Both the position numbers and the translations under genes were made by a program. This document shows, in pieces, positions 39,142-47,013 of a stretch of DNA of 64,000 nucleotides. Source of the DNA: Hydrogenophaga palleronii NBRC 102513 (GTDB lineage Bacteria > Pseudomonadota > Gammaproteobacteria > Burkholderiales > Burkholderiaceae_C). The notes under the pieces were generated by a model, which had not been told where the DNA came from, ran no database searches, and worked only from the letters and a program-made list of their open reading frames with translations. Within the stretch, counting starts at the first letter, position 1. Each line of letters starts with the position of its first letter. The stretch spans positions 1 through 64,000 of the forward strand of contig NZ_BCTJ01000012.1 of the NCBI RefSeq assembly GCF_001571225.1, in the 5' to 3' direction.

Positions 39142-40305
39142 ATGCCTGTGAAGTTGAAGAACCCGTTGTTCCTGTCGCCCGCCGCCGCACCCGGCCGCGT
39201 TGTGCTGTTCTGCCTGGGTGGCCTGGCCGCGGGCGCGGCCGTCGCCCAGCCTGCCGACGCGCCAGCCGCTGCCCCGGCCACGCTGGAGCAGTGCGCCCAG
39301 ATCGGCGCCGCCACCGACCGCCTGAACTGCTACGACACACTGGCCGGTCGTGCACTGGCACCGGTGGTGCCGGCCGCGCAGCAGCCGCTGCCGGGCGAAG
39401 ACACCAACGCTGCGCCCTCTGCTCCCTCCCTGCTCGCGCAAACGGGCGGGCCGTTGCCACCCGCTTCGGCCTCGGCCTCGTCCAGCAGTCTGCTGGCCAA
39501 GTTCTGGGAGCTGGATGCGGCCGACAAACGCGGCGTGTTCAACTTCGTCGGTTACCAGCCGAACTACGTGCAGCCGCTGCACGTCTCCTCGCGCGTCAAC
39601 CGCGCACCCCAGACGCCGACGCAGGCGGCGGTGCTGGCACCGGACGACCGCCGCCAGGAAGCCAAGTTCCAGCTCTCGCTGCGCACCAAGTTCCTGCAGG
39701 ACGTCGGCCTTCCCGGAGGTGACCTGTGGGGCGCCTTCACCATGCAGACCATGTGGCAGGTCTACAACCACGCCGACTCGCGGCCGTTCCGCAACACCGA
39801 CTACCAGCCCGAGCTGATCTACGTGGTGCCCACCGCGCCCGGCCTGCGGGCGCTGCCGTTCGGCTGGCAATGGCGCTTCACGCAACTGGGCGTGGCGCAC
39901 CAGTCGAACGGGCAGTCCGACCCACTGTCGCGCAGCTGGAACCGGGTCTACCTCGGCGCCGGCTTCGAGCGCGGCAACTGGACCTTCATCACCCGGCTCA
40001 ACAAGCGCCTGGGCGAACGCCTGGAGAACGACAACAACCCCGACCTGCTGGACTACCGCGGCAAGGCAGAGTTCACCCTCGGCTGGTCCAGTGGCCTGCA
40101 CACCGCGTCACTGCAACACCGCAGCACCCTGCGCAGCGGCAACCGCGGCAGCACCACGCTGGAGTGGTCCTACCCGGTGGCACGCGAGCAGCCCAACGGC
40201 CTGCGCTGGTACCTGCAGCTGTTCAGCGGTTACGGCGAGACCCTGTCGGACTACAACTTCCGCCAGACCAGCGTGGGTGCTGGGGTGAGCTTCCTGCAGT
40301 TTTGA
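39142..40305 (+). CDS. pldA: Outer-membrane phospholipase A1 (OMPLA)
   Basis: 387-residue beta-barrel enzyme. The signal peptide covers about 1-36. A Pro/Ala/Ser-rich region (about 36-115) with EQCAQIGAATDRLNCYDTLAG precedes the barrel. The catalytic signature GVAHQSNGQSDPLSRSWNRVY holds the His-Ser pair (HQS) and the downstream Asn region of OMPLA. The C-terminus ends in Phe. It hydrolyses phospholipids in the outer leaflet when membrane asymmetry is disturbed. It follows the ketoreductase by 159 nt (no clear terminator, no recognised element) and converges with the antiporter gene 18 nt away. Confidence 0.93.
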   Translation: MPVKLKNPLFLSPAAAPGRVVLFCLGGLAAGAAVAQPADAPAAAPATLEQCAQIGAATDRLNCYDTLAGRALAPVVPAAQQPLPGEDTNAAPSAPSLLAQTGGPLPPASASASSSSLLAKFWELDAADKRGVFNFVGYQPNYVQPLHVSSRVNRAPQTPTQAAVLAPDDRRQEAKFQLSLRTKFLQDVGLPGGDLWGAFTMQTMWQVYNHADSRPFRNTDYQPELIYVVPTAPGLRALPFGWQWRFTQLGVAHQSNGQSDPLSRSWNRVYLGAGFERGNWTFITRLNKRLGERLENDNNPDLLDYRGKAEFTLGWSSGLHTASLQHRSTLRSGNRGSTTLEWSYPVAREQPNGLRWYLQLFSGYGETLSDYNFRQTSVGAGVSFLQF

Positions 40306-40323
40306 TCGATCCGCGCCGGCCCG

Positions 40324-41538
40324 TCAGGGCTGACGCAGTGCGCTGGCATTGGTGTTGACATGCCGTGCGCCTCGCAGCTTCGGCTCCACCAGCGGCACCG
40401 TCAGCATGGTGCTGGCCACGGCCATCAGCAGCAGGGCGGTGAAGGTCTCGCTGGTGATGATGTGTTTGTCGAGCAGGATGTTGGCGAAGATGATCATGAT
40501 CAATGCCTTGGTCTGCAGCAGCCAGCCGATGACGGAGGCCTCGCCCGCCGGCCACTTCAGGACGCGGCCGGCCGCGTGCACGCCCAGCAGCTTGCCGCTG
40601 ACCGAGGCCAGCAGCAGCAGGGCGGCGACGCCGAACACCGCCACGCCACCCAGCTCCCAGTTGGTGCGCAGGCCGGTGGAGATGAAGTACACCGGCATGA
40701 TCACCAGCAGGATGTTGTGGCGCAGCTGGTCCAGCTTGTCCTGGTCGAACCACTCGGCGTCCATCACCACGCCGGCCAGGAAGGCGCCCACCATGTAGTG
40801 CAGGCCGGCCCAGTCGGCGCCGAAGGCACAGACCGCGAGCCAGATCAGGCTCACCGCCCAGCGGTCACGTTCCTGCAGGCGCCGCATCAGGCGGCGGAAC
40901 ACCAGGGACAGCAGCACGAAGGCCACCGCGAAGGCCGCCTGTTTGCCGACCCGTTGCCAGTCCATCAGGATCAGCGCCAGCACGCCCCAGATGGCGATGT
41001 CGTCCACGCTCGCGTAACGCAGGATGCGTTGGCCCAGCGGGCGCCGCAGCACGTCGATTTTTTCCATCAGCAGGATGAGGATGGGCAGGGCGGTGACGGC
41101 GCAGGCCATGCCGACCCCGGCGACGAACTGCCAGGGCCGCGCCTCGGCGCCGATCCAGCCCGGCATGCCCAGCATCAGCAGCGCGGCGGCGCTGCCCAGC
41201 AGCAGCGGCATGCCCAGCGCCAGGCCGGCGGTGATGCCGCTCTCGCGCCGGTGTTTCCAGGCCGCACGCAGGTCGAGCTCGATGCCGGCGATCATCACGA
41301 ACAGCATCACGGCCCACCAGGCGATGCCGTTGAGCGACTGGATTACCGCCGGGTTGAAGACGAACTGATGGAACTCGGGAAAGGCCTTGCCCAGCACGCC
41401 GGGGCCGATCAGGATGCCGGTGATGATCTGCACCACCACCAGCGGTGCCCAGTAGTCGGTTCGGCCCAGGCGCCAGATCAGCCAGGGCACGGTGAAGATG
41501 ATCGCCATCGCGATCAGGAAAACTTCGGTGGTGTTCAT
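40324..41538 (-). CDS. Cation/proton antiporter (CPA2/KefB-like)
   Basis: 404-residue polytopic protein with about 12-13 hydrophobic segments and no C-terminal RCK domain. QIITGILIGPGVLG, the discontinuous region VFVMIAGIELDLRAAW-type (about 85-100), SVDDIAIWGVLALIL and YMVGAFLAGVVMDAEWF are family landmarks, and LLQTKALIMIIFANILL closes the transport domain. It exchanges K+ or Na+ for H+. The chosen ATG at 41538 avoids overlap with the glycosyltransferase; a GTG at 41565 is possible. It is the last gene of the minus-strand pigment operon, 10 nt after the glycosyltransferase; some xanthomonadin loci also include an antiporter. Confidence 0.88.
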   Translation of the reverse strand: MNTTEVFLIAMAIIFTVPWLIWRLGRTDYWAPLVVVQIITGILIGPGVLGKAFPEFHQFVFNPAVIQSLNGIAWWAVMLFVMIAGIELDLRAAWKHRRESGITAGLALGMPLLLGSAAALLMLGMPGWIGAEARPWQFVAGVGMACAVTALPILILLMEKIDVLRRPLGQRILRYASVDDIAIWGVLALILMDWQRVGKQAAFAVAFVLLSLVFRRLMRRLQERDRWAVSLIWLAVCAFGADWAGLHYMVGAFLAGVVMDAEWFDQDKLDQLRHNILLVIMPVYFISTGLRTNWELGGVAVFGVAALLLLASVSGKLLGVHAAGRVLKWPAGEASVIGWLLQTKALIMIIFANILLDKHIITSETFTALLLMAVASTMLTVPLVEPKLRGARHVNTNASALRQP

Positions 41539-41548
41539 CGCCGAGGGC

Positions 41549-42310
41549 TCAGCGGGAGGCGACACGCCGCCAGAGCAGCAGCGGCAGACGCAGCACGAAG
41601 CCGATGAACAGGCGCGTGTGCATCCAGCTCAGCAGCACGTTGTCGCGCAGGTATTTGAAGTGCGACACACCGCCTTCCTGCGGCGTGAAGTAACGCACCG
41701 GGGCATCGATGTTGATCGGCCACACGCCGGCCCAGCACAGGCGCACCACGGCCTCGGGGTCGAAGTCGAAGCGGCGCATGAAGCGCGTGCCCTGCATGAC
41801 CTGGATGAGCGGAGCGATGGGGTAGACGCGGAAGCCGTAGAGCGAATCGCCGATGCCCATGCCCAGCGTCTCCAGGTTGGCCCAGCCGTTGGAGACCTTG
41901 CGCCCGTTCACGCGCAGCGCCGGGGCCTCGGGGCCGAACACCGGCTTGCCCAGCACCATGGCGGCGGGGGTCGCCTGCGACGCGGCCATGAAGGCCGGGA
42001 TGAGTTGCTCGGGGTGCTGGCCGTCGGAGTCCATGGTCAGCGCGTGCGTGAAGCCGGCCTGCGCCGCCAGCGTGATGCCGTGCAGCACGGCCGCACCCTT
42101 GCCCTGGTTCTGCGGCAGCACCAGCACACGCAGGCCGGGGTCGTTGCGCGCCAGTTCGGTCAGGCTCTCGGCCGAACCGTCGGTGCTGCCGTCCACCACC
42201 ACCCACACCGGGCTCCACTGCGCACGCGCCGCGCGCACCGTGGCCAGCACCTTGGGGCCTGGGTTGTAGCTCGGGATCAGGACGAGGTGCGTGGGGCTGG
42301 AGGCGGGCAT
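41549..42310 (-). CDS. Family-2 glycosyltransferase (DPM1-like)
   Basis: 253-residue GT-A enzyme. VLIPSYNPGPKVLATV opens the fold, VDGSTDGSAESL is the UDP/GDP-sugar site and LTMDSDGQHPEQ carries the DxD metal motif. The C-terminal portion is basic with a hydrophobic stretch (LRDNVLLSWMHTRLFIGFVLRLPLLLW) that may bind the membrane. It probably adds a sugar to the aryl-polyene lipid. It sits 4 nt after the acyltransferase gene. Confidence 0.92.
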   Translation of the reverse strand: MPASSPTHLVLIPSYNPGPKVLATVRAARAQWSPVWVVVDGSTDGSAESLTELARNDPGLRVLVLPQNQGKGAAVLHGITLAAQAGFTHALTMDSDGQHPEQLIPAFMAASQATPAAMVLGKPVFGPEAPALRVNGRKVSNGWANLETLGMGIGDSLYGFRVYPIAPLIQVMQGTRFMRRFDFDPEAVVRLCWAGVWPINIDAPVRYFTPQEGGVSHFKYLRDNVLLSWMHTRLFIGFVLRLPLLLWRRVASR

Positions 42311-42314
42311 GGGA

Positions 42315-43118
42315 TCAGGCGACGGCCGACGAGGCCATCAGGGTCGGGGACGGGCCCAACTCGGCGCGGAAGTACGCCTCGAGTTCGGTGGTGAAGGCGC
42401 GCGCGTCGCGCGGTGCCTCGAAGCGTTTGCCGACGCGGATGCGGCAGGTGAGTGGCAGGCTGGGCTTGCGCCACAGCGGCCAGCCCTTGCCCAGGTAGGG
42501 GCTGGAGAATTCGATCAGCAGGGTCTGCACCGGCATGCCGGCGCGCGCGGCGATCAGCGCGGTGGAACGTGACAGCGGGTTGAGCGGGTTGCCGGGGTAA
42601 CCCACGGTGCGCGTGCCTTCGGGAAACACCACGATCTGCGCGCCCTGCTGCAGCTCGCGGCAGCAGCTCAGCACCGCACCCAGCAGGTTGTCGTTGCGCA
42701 CGTAACGCGCCATGCGCGCACCGGCGCCGAACAGCGGGTTGTCCATGATGTCCGCCTTCATGAAGCAGACCGCGTTGGGCAGGCGCGAGGTGATCAGCAC
42801 CGCGTCGAGCAGCGAAGGGTGGTTGGCCACGATCACCATCGGCCCCTGGTCGCGCAGGGCGTCGATCTCGCGCAGGTCGAAGCGGCAGGCGCAGAGCAGG
42901 CGCAGGATGCTCACGTAGAGCCGGAAGCCGCGCATGATGGCCTGGCGGCCGAGCCAGCGCCCGAAGGGGCGCGGCAGCACCGGGTAGAGCGCCAGCGCCA
43001 GCGGCGACCAGGTGAGGCAGATCACGGCCAGCGCGCCGAGGCCGACCACCATCGCCAGATGTTCGTACACGCTCCACAGCAGCGACGTTGGGCGTGACAT
43101 CGTGTTCATGGGGTTCAT
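42315..43118 (-). CDS. PlsC-like 1-acyl-glycerol-3-phosphate acyltransferase family protein
   Basis: 267-residue protein with an N-terminal hydrophobic segment (about 15-45). The acyltransferase blocks are VIVANHPSLLDAVLI (NHxxxxD) and VVFPEGTRTVGYPGNPLN. GT2 and PlsC-like genes next to each other recur in xanthomonadin loci, where they are thought to build the lipid anchor of the pigment. The start overlaps the chorismatase stop by 4 nt. Confidence 0.9.
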   Translation of the reverse strand: MNPMNTMSRPTSLLWSVYEHLAMVVGLGALAVICLTWSPLALALYPVLPRPFGRWLGRQAIMRGFRLYVSILRLLCACRFDLREIDALRDQGPMVIVANHPSLLDAVLITSRLPNAVCFMKADIMDNPLFGAGARMARYVRNDNLLGAVLSCCRELQQGAQIVVFPEGTRTVGYPGNPLNPLSRSTALIAARAGMPVQTLLIEFSSPYLGKGWPLWRKPSLPLTCRIRVGKRFEAPRDARAFTTELEAYFRAELGPSPTLMASSAVA

Positions 43119-44152
43119 GCGCTCGCCATCGGGTGCAGGGCCTGGCTCTCGACTTCCACCAGCAGGTCGGCGCGGCAGATGTCGGACAGCACGCAGACCA
43201 GCGGTGCACCGCCCAGCAGCGGTTGCAGGGTGTCGTGCACGGTGCGGGCGTGTTCGGCGTGGCGCACATAGGCGCGGTGGCTCAGGCCGGCGAGCGAAAA
43301 CGGCTGCGCCGAACGCGCCTGCCGGTTCGCCTGTTCCACCAGGCACTGGATGTTGCGCACGGTCTCTTCGCACTGCGCGGCAACGTCACCCAGGTGCACC
43401 GTTTCGTGGCCGACGATGCTGGCAGTGCCGGAGACGAACAGCGCCTCGGTGTGGCCCACGTCGGCCAGCGCGGCGCGCGAGAAAGAGGGCGCGCGCGGCC
43501 CGTATTGCGTAGGGTACTGCCAGGCGCTGACCTGGCGCGGGTTCTCCAGCGGACGCAGCGGTGTGCGCCCGGCCAGGAAGGCCACCGACAAAGGGCCGTC
43601 TTCGACCCCGATGGCGCAAGCCGCCGGCAGCTGCCGGCCGGTGTCGCGTTGTGCTGCCAGCAGGGCCTGGTGGCGGCCGAAGTTGAACTGGCGGTAACGC
43701 TCCAGCCCGTGCGAGCTTTCGTTGATGCGCGCCAGGTAGTTCCAGACGCGCCAGAGCTGCGGCAAGGCCTGCGCCTGCAGCAGGCGGAACAGGCGCCGGT
43801 ACAGCAGTTCGCTGGCGGCCTGCAGTGGCGGCAAGCCGGCGAACGGGGCGGCGGAAAGGGCCGGGTCGTCCTCGTGCAGCTCGATCACGCCGTACAGCAC
43901 ATCGGCGGTGCGCCGCCAGTGAATGCCTTCGCTGTGGCCCTCTTGCACCTCTTGCGCCGGGCCGCCGGCGAACCAGGCCTCTTCGTGCAGCGGTGCGCCG
44001 TCGGCCGCAAGCAGCAGCGGCGCACGCAGCGCCTGGCGTGGCCAGGGCGCGGCCGCGGTGGGTTGCACGTTGGTGCCGATGGCCGCACCACCGAGCACAC
44101 CTTCCAGGGATTGAAGGGCCGCTACTGGCCCGCAGGTGTACGACAGACTCAC
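43115..44152 (-). CDS. xanB2: XanB2-like chorismatase (hydroxybenzoate synthase)
   Basis: 345-residue protein of the FkbO/Hyg5/XanB2 chorismatase family, which has a YjgF-like C-terminal fold. Landmarks are RVWNYLARINESSHGLERYRQFNFGRHQALL, LPAACAIGVEDGPLSVAFLAG, PRQVSAWQYPTQYGPRAPSFSRA, LFVSGTASIVGHETVHLGDVAAQCEET and VCVLSDICRADLLVEVE. XanB2 converts chorismate to 3- and 4-hydroxybenzoate, feeding xanthomonadin and quinone synthesis. Here it would supply the starter to the aryl-acid ligase of the opposite operon. The GTG start lies in the stop of the upstream remnant ORF (GTGA), so its translation is probably coupled to it. Confidence 0.92.
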   Translation of the reverse strand: MSLSYTCGPVAALQSLEGVLGGAAIGTNVQPTAAAPWPRQALRAPLLLAADGAPLHEEAWFAGGPAQEVQEGHSEGIHWRRTADVLYGVIELHEDDPALSAAPFAGLPPLQAASELLYRRLFRLLQAQALPQLWRVWNYLARINESSHGLERYRQFNFGRHQALLAAQRDTGRQLPAACAIGVEDGPLSVAFLAGRTPLRPLENPRQVSAWQYPTQYGPRAPSFSRAALADVGHTEALFVSGTASIVGHETVHLGDVAAQCEETVRNIQCLVEQANRQARSAQPFSLAGLSHRAYVRHAEHARTVHDTLQPLLGGAPLVCVLSDICRADLLVEVESQALHPMASA

Positions 44153-44355
44153 GACGTGCTGGCCAGGGTTGCCTCGTCGGCCGGTCGGATGTTGGCGCGG
44201 CGCTTGTGCCAGGCGGCAAAGGCGCGTCGCGGCTGCGTGATGTTGGCGAGGAAGTACAGCGTCTTGACGGCGAACATCGAACGCCCGATGGGCCCGCCGC
44301 CGATCACGAGAACGTCACATTGGTGGCGTTCGACTCCCTGGTTGTCGTTGTGCAT
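44149..44355 (-). pseudogene. Internally deleted FAD-dependent oxidoreductase/halogenase remnant
   Basis: 68-codon open frame. Residues 1-24 are the start of a flavoprotein: an N-terminal stretch followed by CDVLVIGGGPIG, a dinucleotide-binding loop. Residues 25-68 (SMFAVKTLYFLANITQPRR onward) look like the C-terminal tail of the halogenase-like flavoproteins encoded in xanthomonadin-type loci. Everything in between, normally about 350-400 residues, is missing, and the frame is kept. The protein cannot be functional as an oxidoreductase, but the ORF still delivers ribosomes to the overlapping xanB2 start. Assignment of the tail rests on memory of the family and should be verified; a short novel ORF is the alternative. 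Confidence 0.6.
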
Positions 44356-44395
44356 AAAAACTCAACACCGCAAGCACGGTCTCGCGCCGGGTGTT

Positions 44396-44438
44396 CGGGC
44401 TGTGGACAGATCAAAATTGTACCGGTGCCCACAGCCCG
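44396..44438 (-). promoter_or_regulatory. Promoter of the minus-strand pigment operon with flanking inverted repeat
   Basis: In the 127-nt gap 44356-44482 the minus strand reads TACAAT at 44421-44416, a good -10 box with no clear -35. It is bracketed by a perfect 10-bp inverted repeat (CGGGCTGTGG at 44396-44405, CCACAGCCCG at 44429-44438). The repeat covers the -10 to start-site zone and may be a repressor operator or a leader hairpin. A GC palindrome at 44475-44491 overlaps the stop of the next gene. Confidence 0.5.
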
Positions 44439-44482
44439 CCTTGCGTGCTCCTGCACACCGACTTGACAAGTCCGCGCGCGGC

Positions 44483-45163
44483 TCAGCCGCGCTGCTGGCG
44501 CGCCAGTGCCAGGCCCGCCAGCAGCACCGCCGCGAGCGGCCCGGCGGCCTGCACCGAGCCCATGGTGGCCAGGGTGGCGGCGCTCGCCAGCAGCCAGGCC
44601 ATGGCGCCCGCGCGAAGCAGTGCGAGCAGGGCGCGCACTGCGCGCGGCGCGGCATCGGCACACAGCAGCAGGCCCAGCGTGGCGATGGCGGTGGGGTCCG
44701 GCGCCAGACCGACCACCTCGGCCTGCATCCAGGGCCGGCCCGAGGCCATGGCCAGCAGCGGATGCACCAGCAGCGCCCACAGCAGCAGGGCCAGGCCGAT
44801 GCGGTGGCGCAACGCCGAGGCCGTGGCCTGCACCGGGTGCTGGAACGACAGCACCAGCAGGCCCAATGCCTGCAACCCGAACAGCCAGGCAGCGGTGCTG
44901 GCGGCCCAGTTGATGGGCGCGTAACGCTGCCAGAGAAAACTGTAGGCCACCCAGGCCCAGGCGATGGCAAAGGCCAGCGCCCCGGCGCGCAAGGGCCGGC
45001 CGCGCCGGCCCGGGCACAGGAAAGCAAACAGCACCAGACCGAGCAGCACGCACAAACCCGGCGCCGGCCACAGCGCGCTGTTCTGCAGCTCGAACAGGCG
45101 CCAGTAGGTGCGGGGCGCGAACATCAGGAAGTCCGCCGGCCGGTAGGTCCACCATTCGCTCAT
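44483..45163 (-). CDS. DUF6064-like integral membrane protein
   Basis: 226-residue protein with about seven hydrophobic helices. The start MSEWWTYRPADFLMFAPRTYWRLFELQN and the sequence WRRYAP-like WQRYAPINWAASTAAWLFGLQAL resemble a family of uncharacterised membrane proteins (DUF6064). A GGAGG Shine-Dalgarno element 9 nt upstream fixes the start. It follows the aldo/keto reductase gene by 31 nt on the same strand, so the two may be co-transcribed. No function can be assigned. Confidence 0.75.
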   Translation of the reverse strand: MSEWWTYRPADFLMFAPRTYWRLFELQNSALWPAPGLCVLLGLVLFAFLCPGRRGRPLRAGALAFAIAWAWVAYSFLWQRYAPINWAASTAAWLFGLQALGLLVLSFQHPVQATASALRHRIGLALLLWALLVHPLLAMASGRPWMQAEVVGLAPDPTAIATLGLLLCADAAPRAVRALLALLRAGAMAWLLASAATLATMGSVQAAGPLAAVLLAGLALARQQRG

Positions 45164-45194
45164 GGCTGCGCCTCCAGGGGCATGTGGCGGGGGC

Positions 45195-46157
45195 TCACAG
45201 CGCGGCCACGTCGCGGGCCATGCGGGCGCGCAGCGCGGCATCGGGCAGCCGGCCGCGCGCCGCACCCATGTTCTGCCGCAGGTGCGCCACCTGGCTGGTG
45301 GCGGGGATGGCGCAGGTCACGGCCGGGTGCGACACCACGTACTTGAGCGCCACCTGCGCCCAGCTGTCGCAACCGATGTCGGCGGCCCAGCCCGGCAGCG
45401 GATGGCGCGCCAGCTGGTTCAGCAGATCGCCCTGGCGGAACGGCCGGTTCACCAGTACCGCGATGCCGCGCTCCTGCGCCAGCGGCAGCAGGCGCTGCTC
45501 GGCCTCGCGGTCCAGCAGGTTGAGGGTGAGCTGCACGAAGTCGATGCGCTGGGTGCGCATGATGCGTTCGAGTTCGGCGTGGCGCCGGCCTTCGGAGGTG
45601 CTGATGCCGACGTACCGCAGGCGGCCGCGCGCCTTCATCTCGAACAGGCGCGGCAGGTGCCCTTCCCAGCCCAGCAGGTTGTGCACCTGCATCAGGTCGA
45701 AACGCGGCACGCCCCAGAAATTGCGCGAGGCCTCGATCTGCGCCGCGCCGCGCGCCGCGTCACCCACCCACACTTTTTCGGCCGAGAACAGCGCCTGGGG
45801 CTGCTGCAGCGCGGCCAGCGCGTGGCCGATGGTGGGCTGCGACGAACCGTACATGGGCGAGCTGTCGATCAGCCGGCCGCCGGCCTCGAAGAAGGCGCGC
45901 ACCACCGCAGTACAGGCCTCCAGCGCCGGAGCGTCGTTGCCGACGTTGAAGGTGATCCAGGTGCCCAGGCCCACCACGGGCAAGGCCTCACCGCTGGAGG
46001 GGATGCGGCGCGTCAGCAGGCCGCCGGACGTGGCCGATGTGGCAGGAGGTGAGGCGGCCCAGGCCGGCCATGCGCTGGCGAGCGTGGTGCCGAGTGCCGC
46101 GCCCAGCCATTGGCGGCGGTTGTGCCCTGGCCCGGTGTCTACCGTGTGGTGGTTCAT
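45195..46157 (-). CDS. Tat-exported aldo/keto reductase
   Basis: 320-residue protein. The N-terminus NRRQWLGAALGTTLASAWPAWA looks like a twin-arginine signal peptide ending near residue 35. The TIM-barrel reductase follows: VVGLGTWITFNVG, AFFEAGGRLIDSSPMYGSSQPTIG (Asp and Tyr of the tetrad), FSAEKVWVG (Lys), FDLMQVHNLLGWEGHL (His), RYVGISTSEGRR and AIPATSQVAHLRQN. A GGGAGG element precedes the ATG. It lies 68 nt after the GntR gene on the same strand. A periplasmic NADPH-type reductase is unusual; it may carry its cofactor out folded, or the substrate may be periplasmic. Confidence 0.85.
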   Translation of the reverse strand: MNHHTVDTGPGHNRRQWLGAALGTTLASAWPAWAASPPATSATSGGLLTRRIPSSGEALPVVGLGTWITFNVGNDAPALEACTAVVRAFFEAGGRLIDSSPMYGSSQPTIGHALAALQQPQALFSAEKVWVGDAARGAAQIEASRNFWGVPRFDLMQVHNLLGWEGHLPRLFEMKARGRLRYVGISTSEGRRHAELERIMRTQRIDFVQLTLNLLDREAEQRLLPLAQERGIAVLVNRPFRQGDLLNQLARHPLPGWAADIGCDSWAQVALKYVVSHPAVTCAIPATSQVAHLRQNMGAARGRLPDAALRARMARDVAAL

Positions 46158-46225
46158 GCCGCCTCCCGTTGTTCTTGAGCAAGGTGGGACGCGGCATGGG
46201 AACCCGAAGTTCCGGCCGGCGCGGT

Positions 46226-46900
46226 TCACTTCAGCAGCGGCGAGCGCAGGATGATCTGCACCGTGGCAAAGAAGTGCTCTTCCAGCGCCTTGAGCGCGGT
46301 GGTCTCGTCGCGCGCCAGCACCGCGTCCACCAGCCGTTTGTGCTCGGCCTTGACGTCGCGGTGGTGGTCGGTGTCCAGCGGCACCGAGAGCAGCCGGTAA
46401 CGCTCGCTTTGCGCATACAGCAACTCGCGCATGCGCAGCAGCCAGGCGCTGGGGCAGGCGCTCACCAGGGCTTCGTGGAAGGCGCCGTGCGCCTGGTTCC
46501 AGGCCGCAGAGGTGCGTGCCTCTTCGTCCGACGGCATGTCCTGCAGCCGCTCCATGCGGTGGGCGGCGGCCACGATCCGGATTTCCCATTCCACGTCGCC
46601 GTGCTGCATGGCCTTGCTCAGGCACAAGGACTCCAGCTCCACGCGGGTGCGGGTGAGGTCCAGCAGCTCTTCCTTGCTGACCGGCGCCACGCGGTAACCG
46701 CGGTGCGCCTCGGCGATGACCATGCCCTCGGCGCTGAGGCGCGAGAGCGCTTCGCGGATGGCGCCCAGGCTGACCTCGAAGCGCTGCTCCAGCGCCTTGA
46801 TGTTGAGCTTGGCGCCCGGCAGCAGGCGGCCTTCCAGGATCTCCGTCCGGATGCGTTGGCAGACGGTTTCGGCCTGGGTCAGTTTGGCGGTGGTGGTCAT
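46226..46900 (-). CDS. GntR/FadR-family transcriptional regulator (FCD domain)
   Basis: 224-residue regulator. The winged helix-turn-helix (about 12-75) reads VCQRIRTEILEGRLLPGAKLNIKALEQRFEVSLGAIREALSRLSAEGMVIAEAHRGYRV. The all-helical FCD domain includes DLTRTRVELESL, HGAFHEALVSACPS (metal or ligand His) and HRDVKAEHKRLVDAVLARD. Such regulators usually respond to organic acids and control neighbouring catabolic genes. It is divergent from the FAH/TRAP operon; the 113-nt gap holds a perfect inverted repeat that is a likely operator. Confidence 0.93.
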   Translation of the reverse strand: MTTTAKLTQAETVCQRIRTEILEGRLLPGAKLNIKALEQRFEVSLGAIREALSRLSAEGMVIAEAHRGYRVAPVSKEELLDLTRTRVELESLCLSKAMQHGDVEWEIRIVAAAHRMERLQDMPSDEEARTSAAWNQAHGAFHEALVSACPSAWLLRMRELLYAQSERYRLLSVPLDTDHHRDVKAEHKRLVDAVLARDETTALKALEEHFFATVQIILRSPLLK

Positions 46901-46933
46901 GGCTCGGCGATTTTATGAGGGAATGTACCAATA

Positions 46934-46952
46934 AAAGAATAATAGATTCTTT
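46934..46952. promoter_or_regulatory. Candidate GntR-regulator operator and divergent promoter
   Basis: A perfect 7-bp inverted repeat with 5-nt spacer (AAAGAAT-n5-ATTCTTT) lies in a very AT-rich patch between the regulator and the FAH-family gene. A plus-strand TTGTCA box (46951-46956) overlaps its right arm and could be the -35 of the catabolic operon promoter. Autoregulation and control of the operon from one site are likely. Confidence 0.6.
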
Positions 46953-47013
46953 GTCAAATGATAGATCGTCGGTGCTAGAGTCCCGGCCAGACACACACAC
47001 CGAGGAGTCTTGA

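Noticed and set aside
44462-44491. TTGACA-like box and GC palindrome suggesting a plus-strand promoter
   Set aside because: No -10 box follows at a proper distance and no plus-strand gene starts there; the palindrome overlaps a stop codon on the minus strand.
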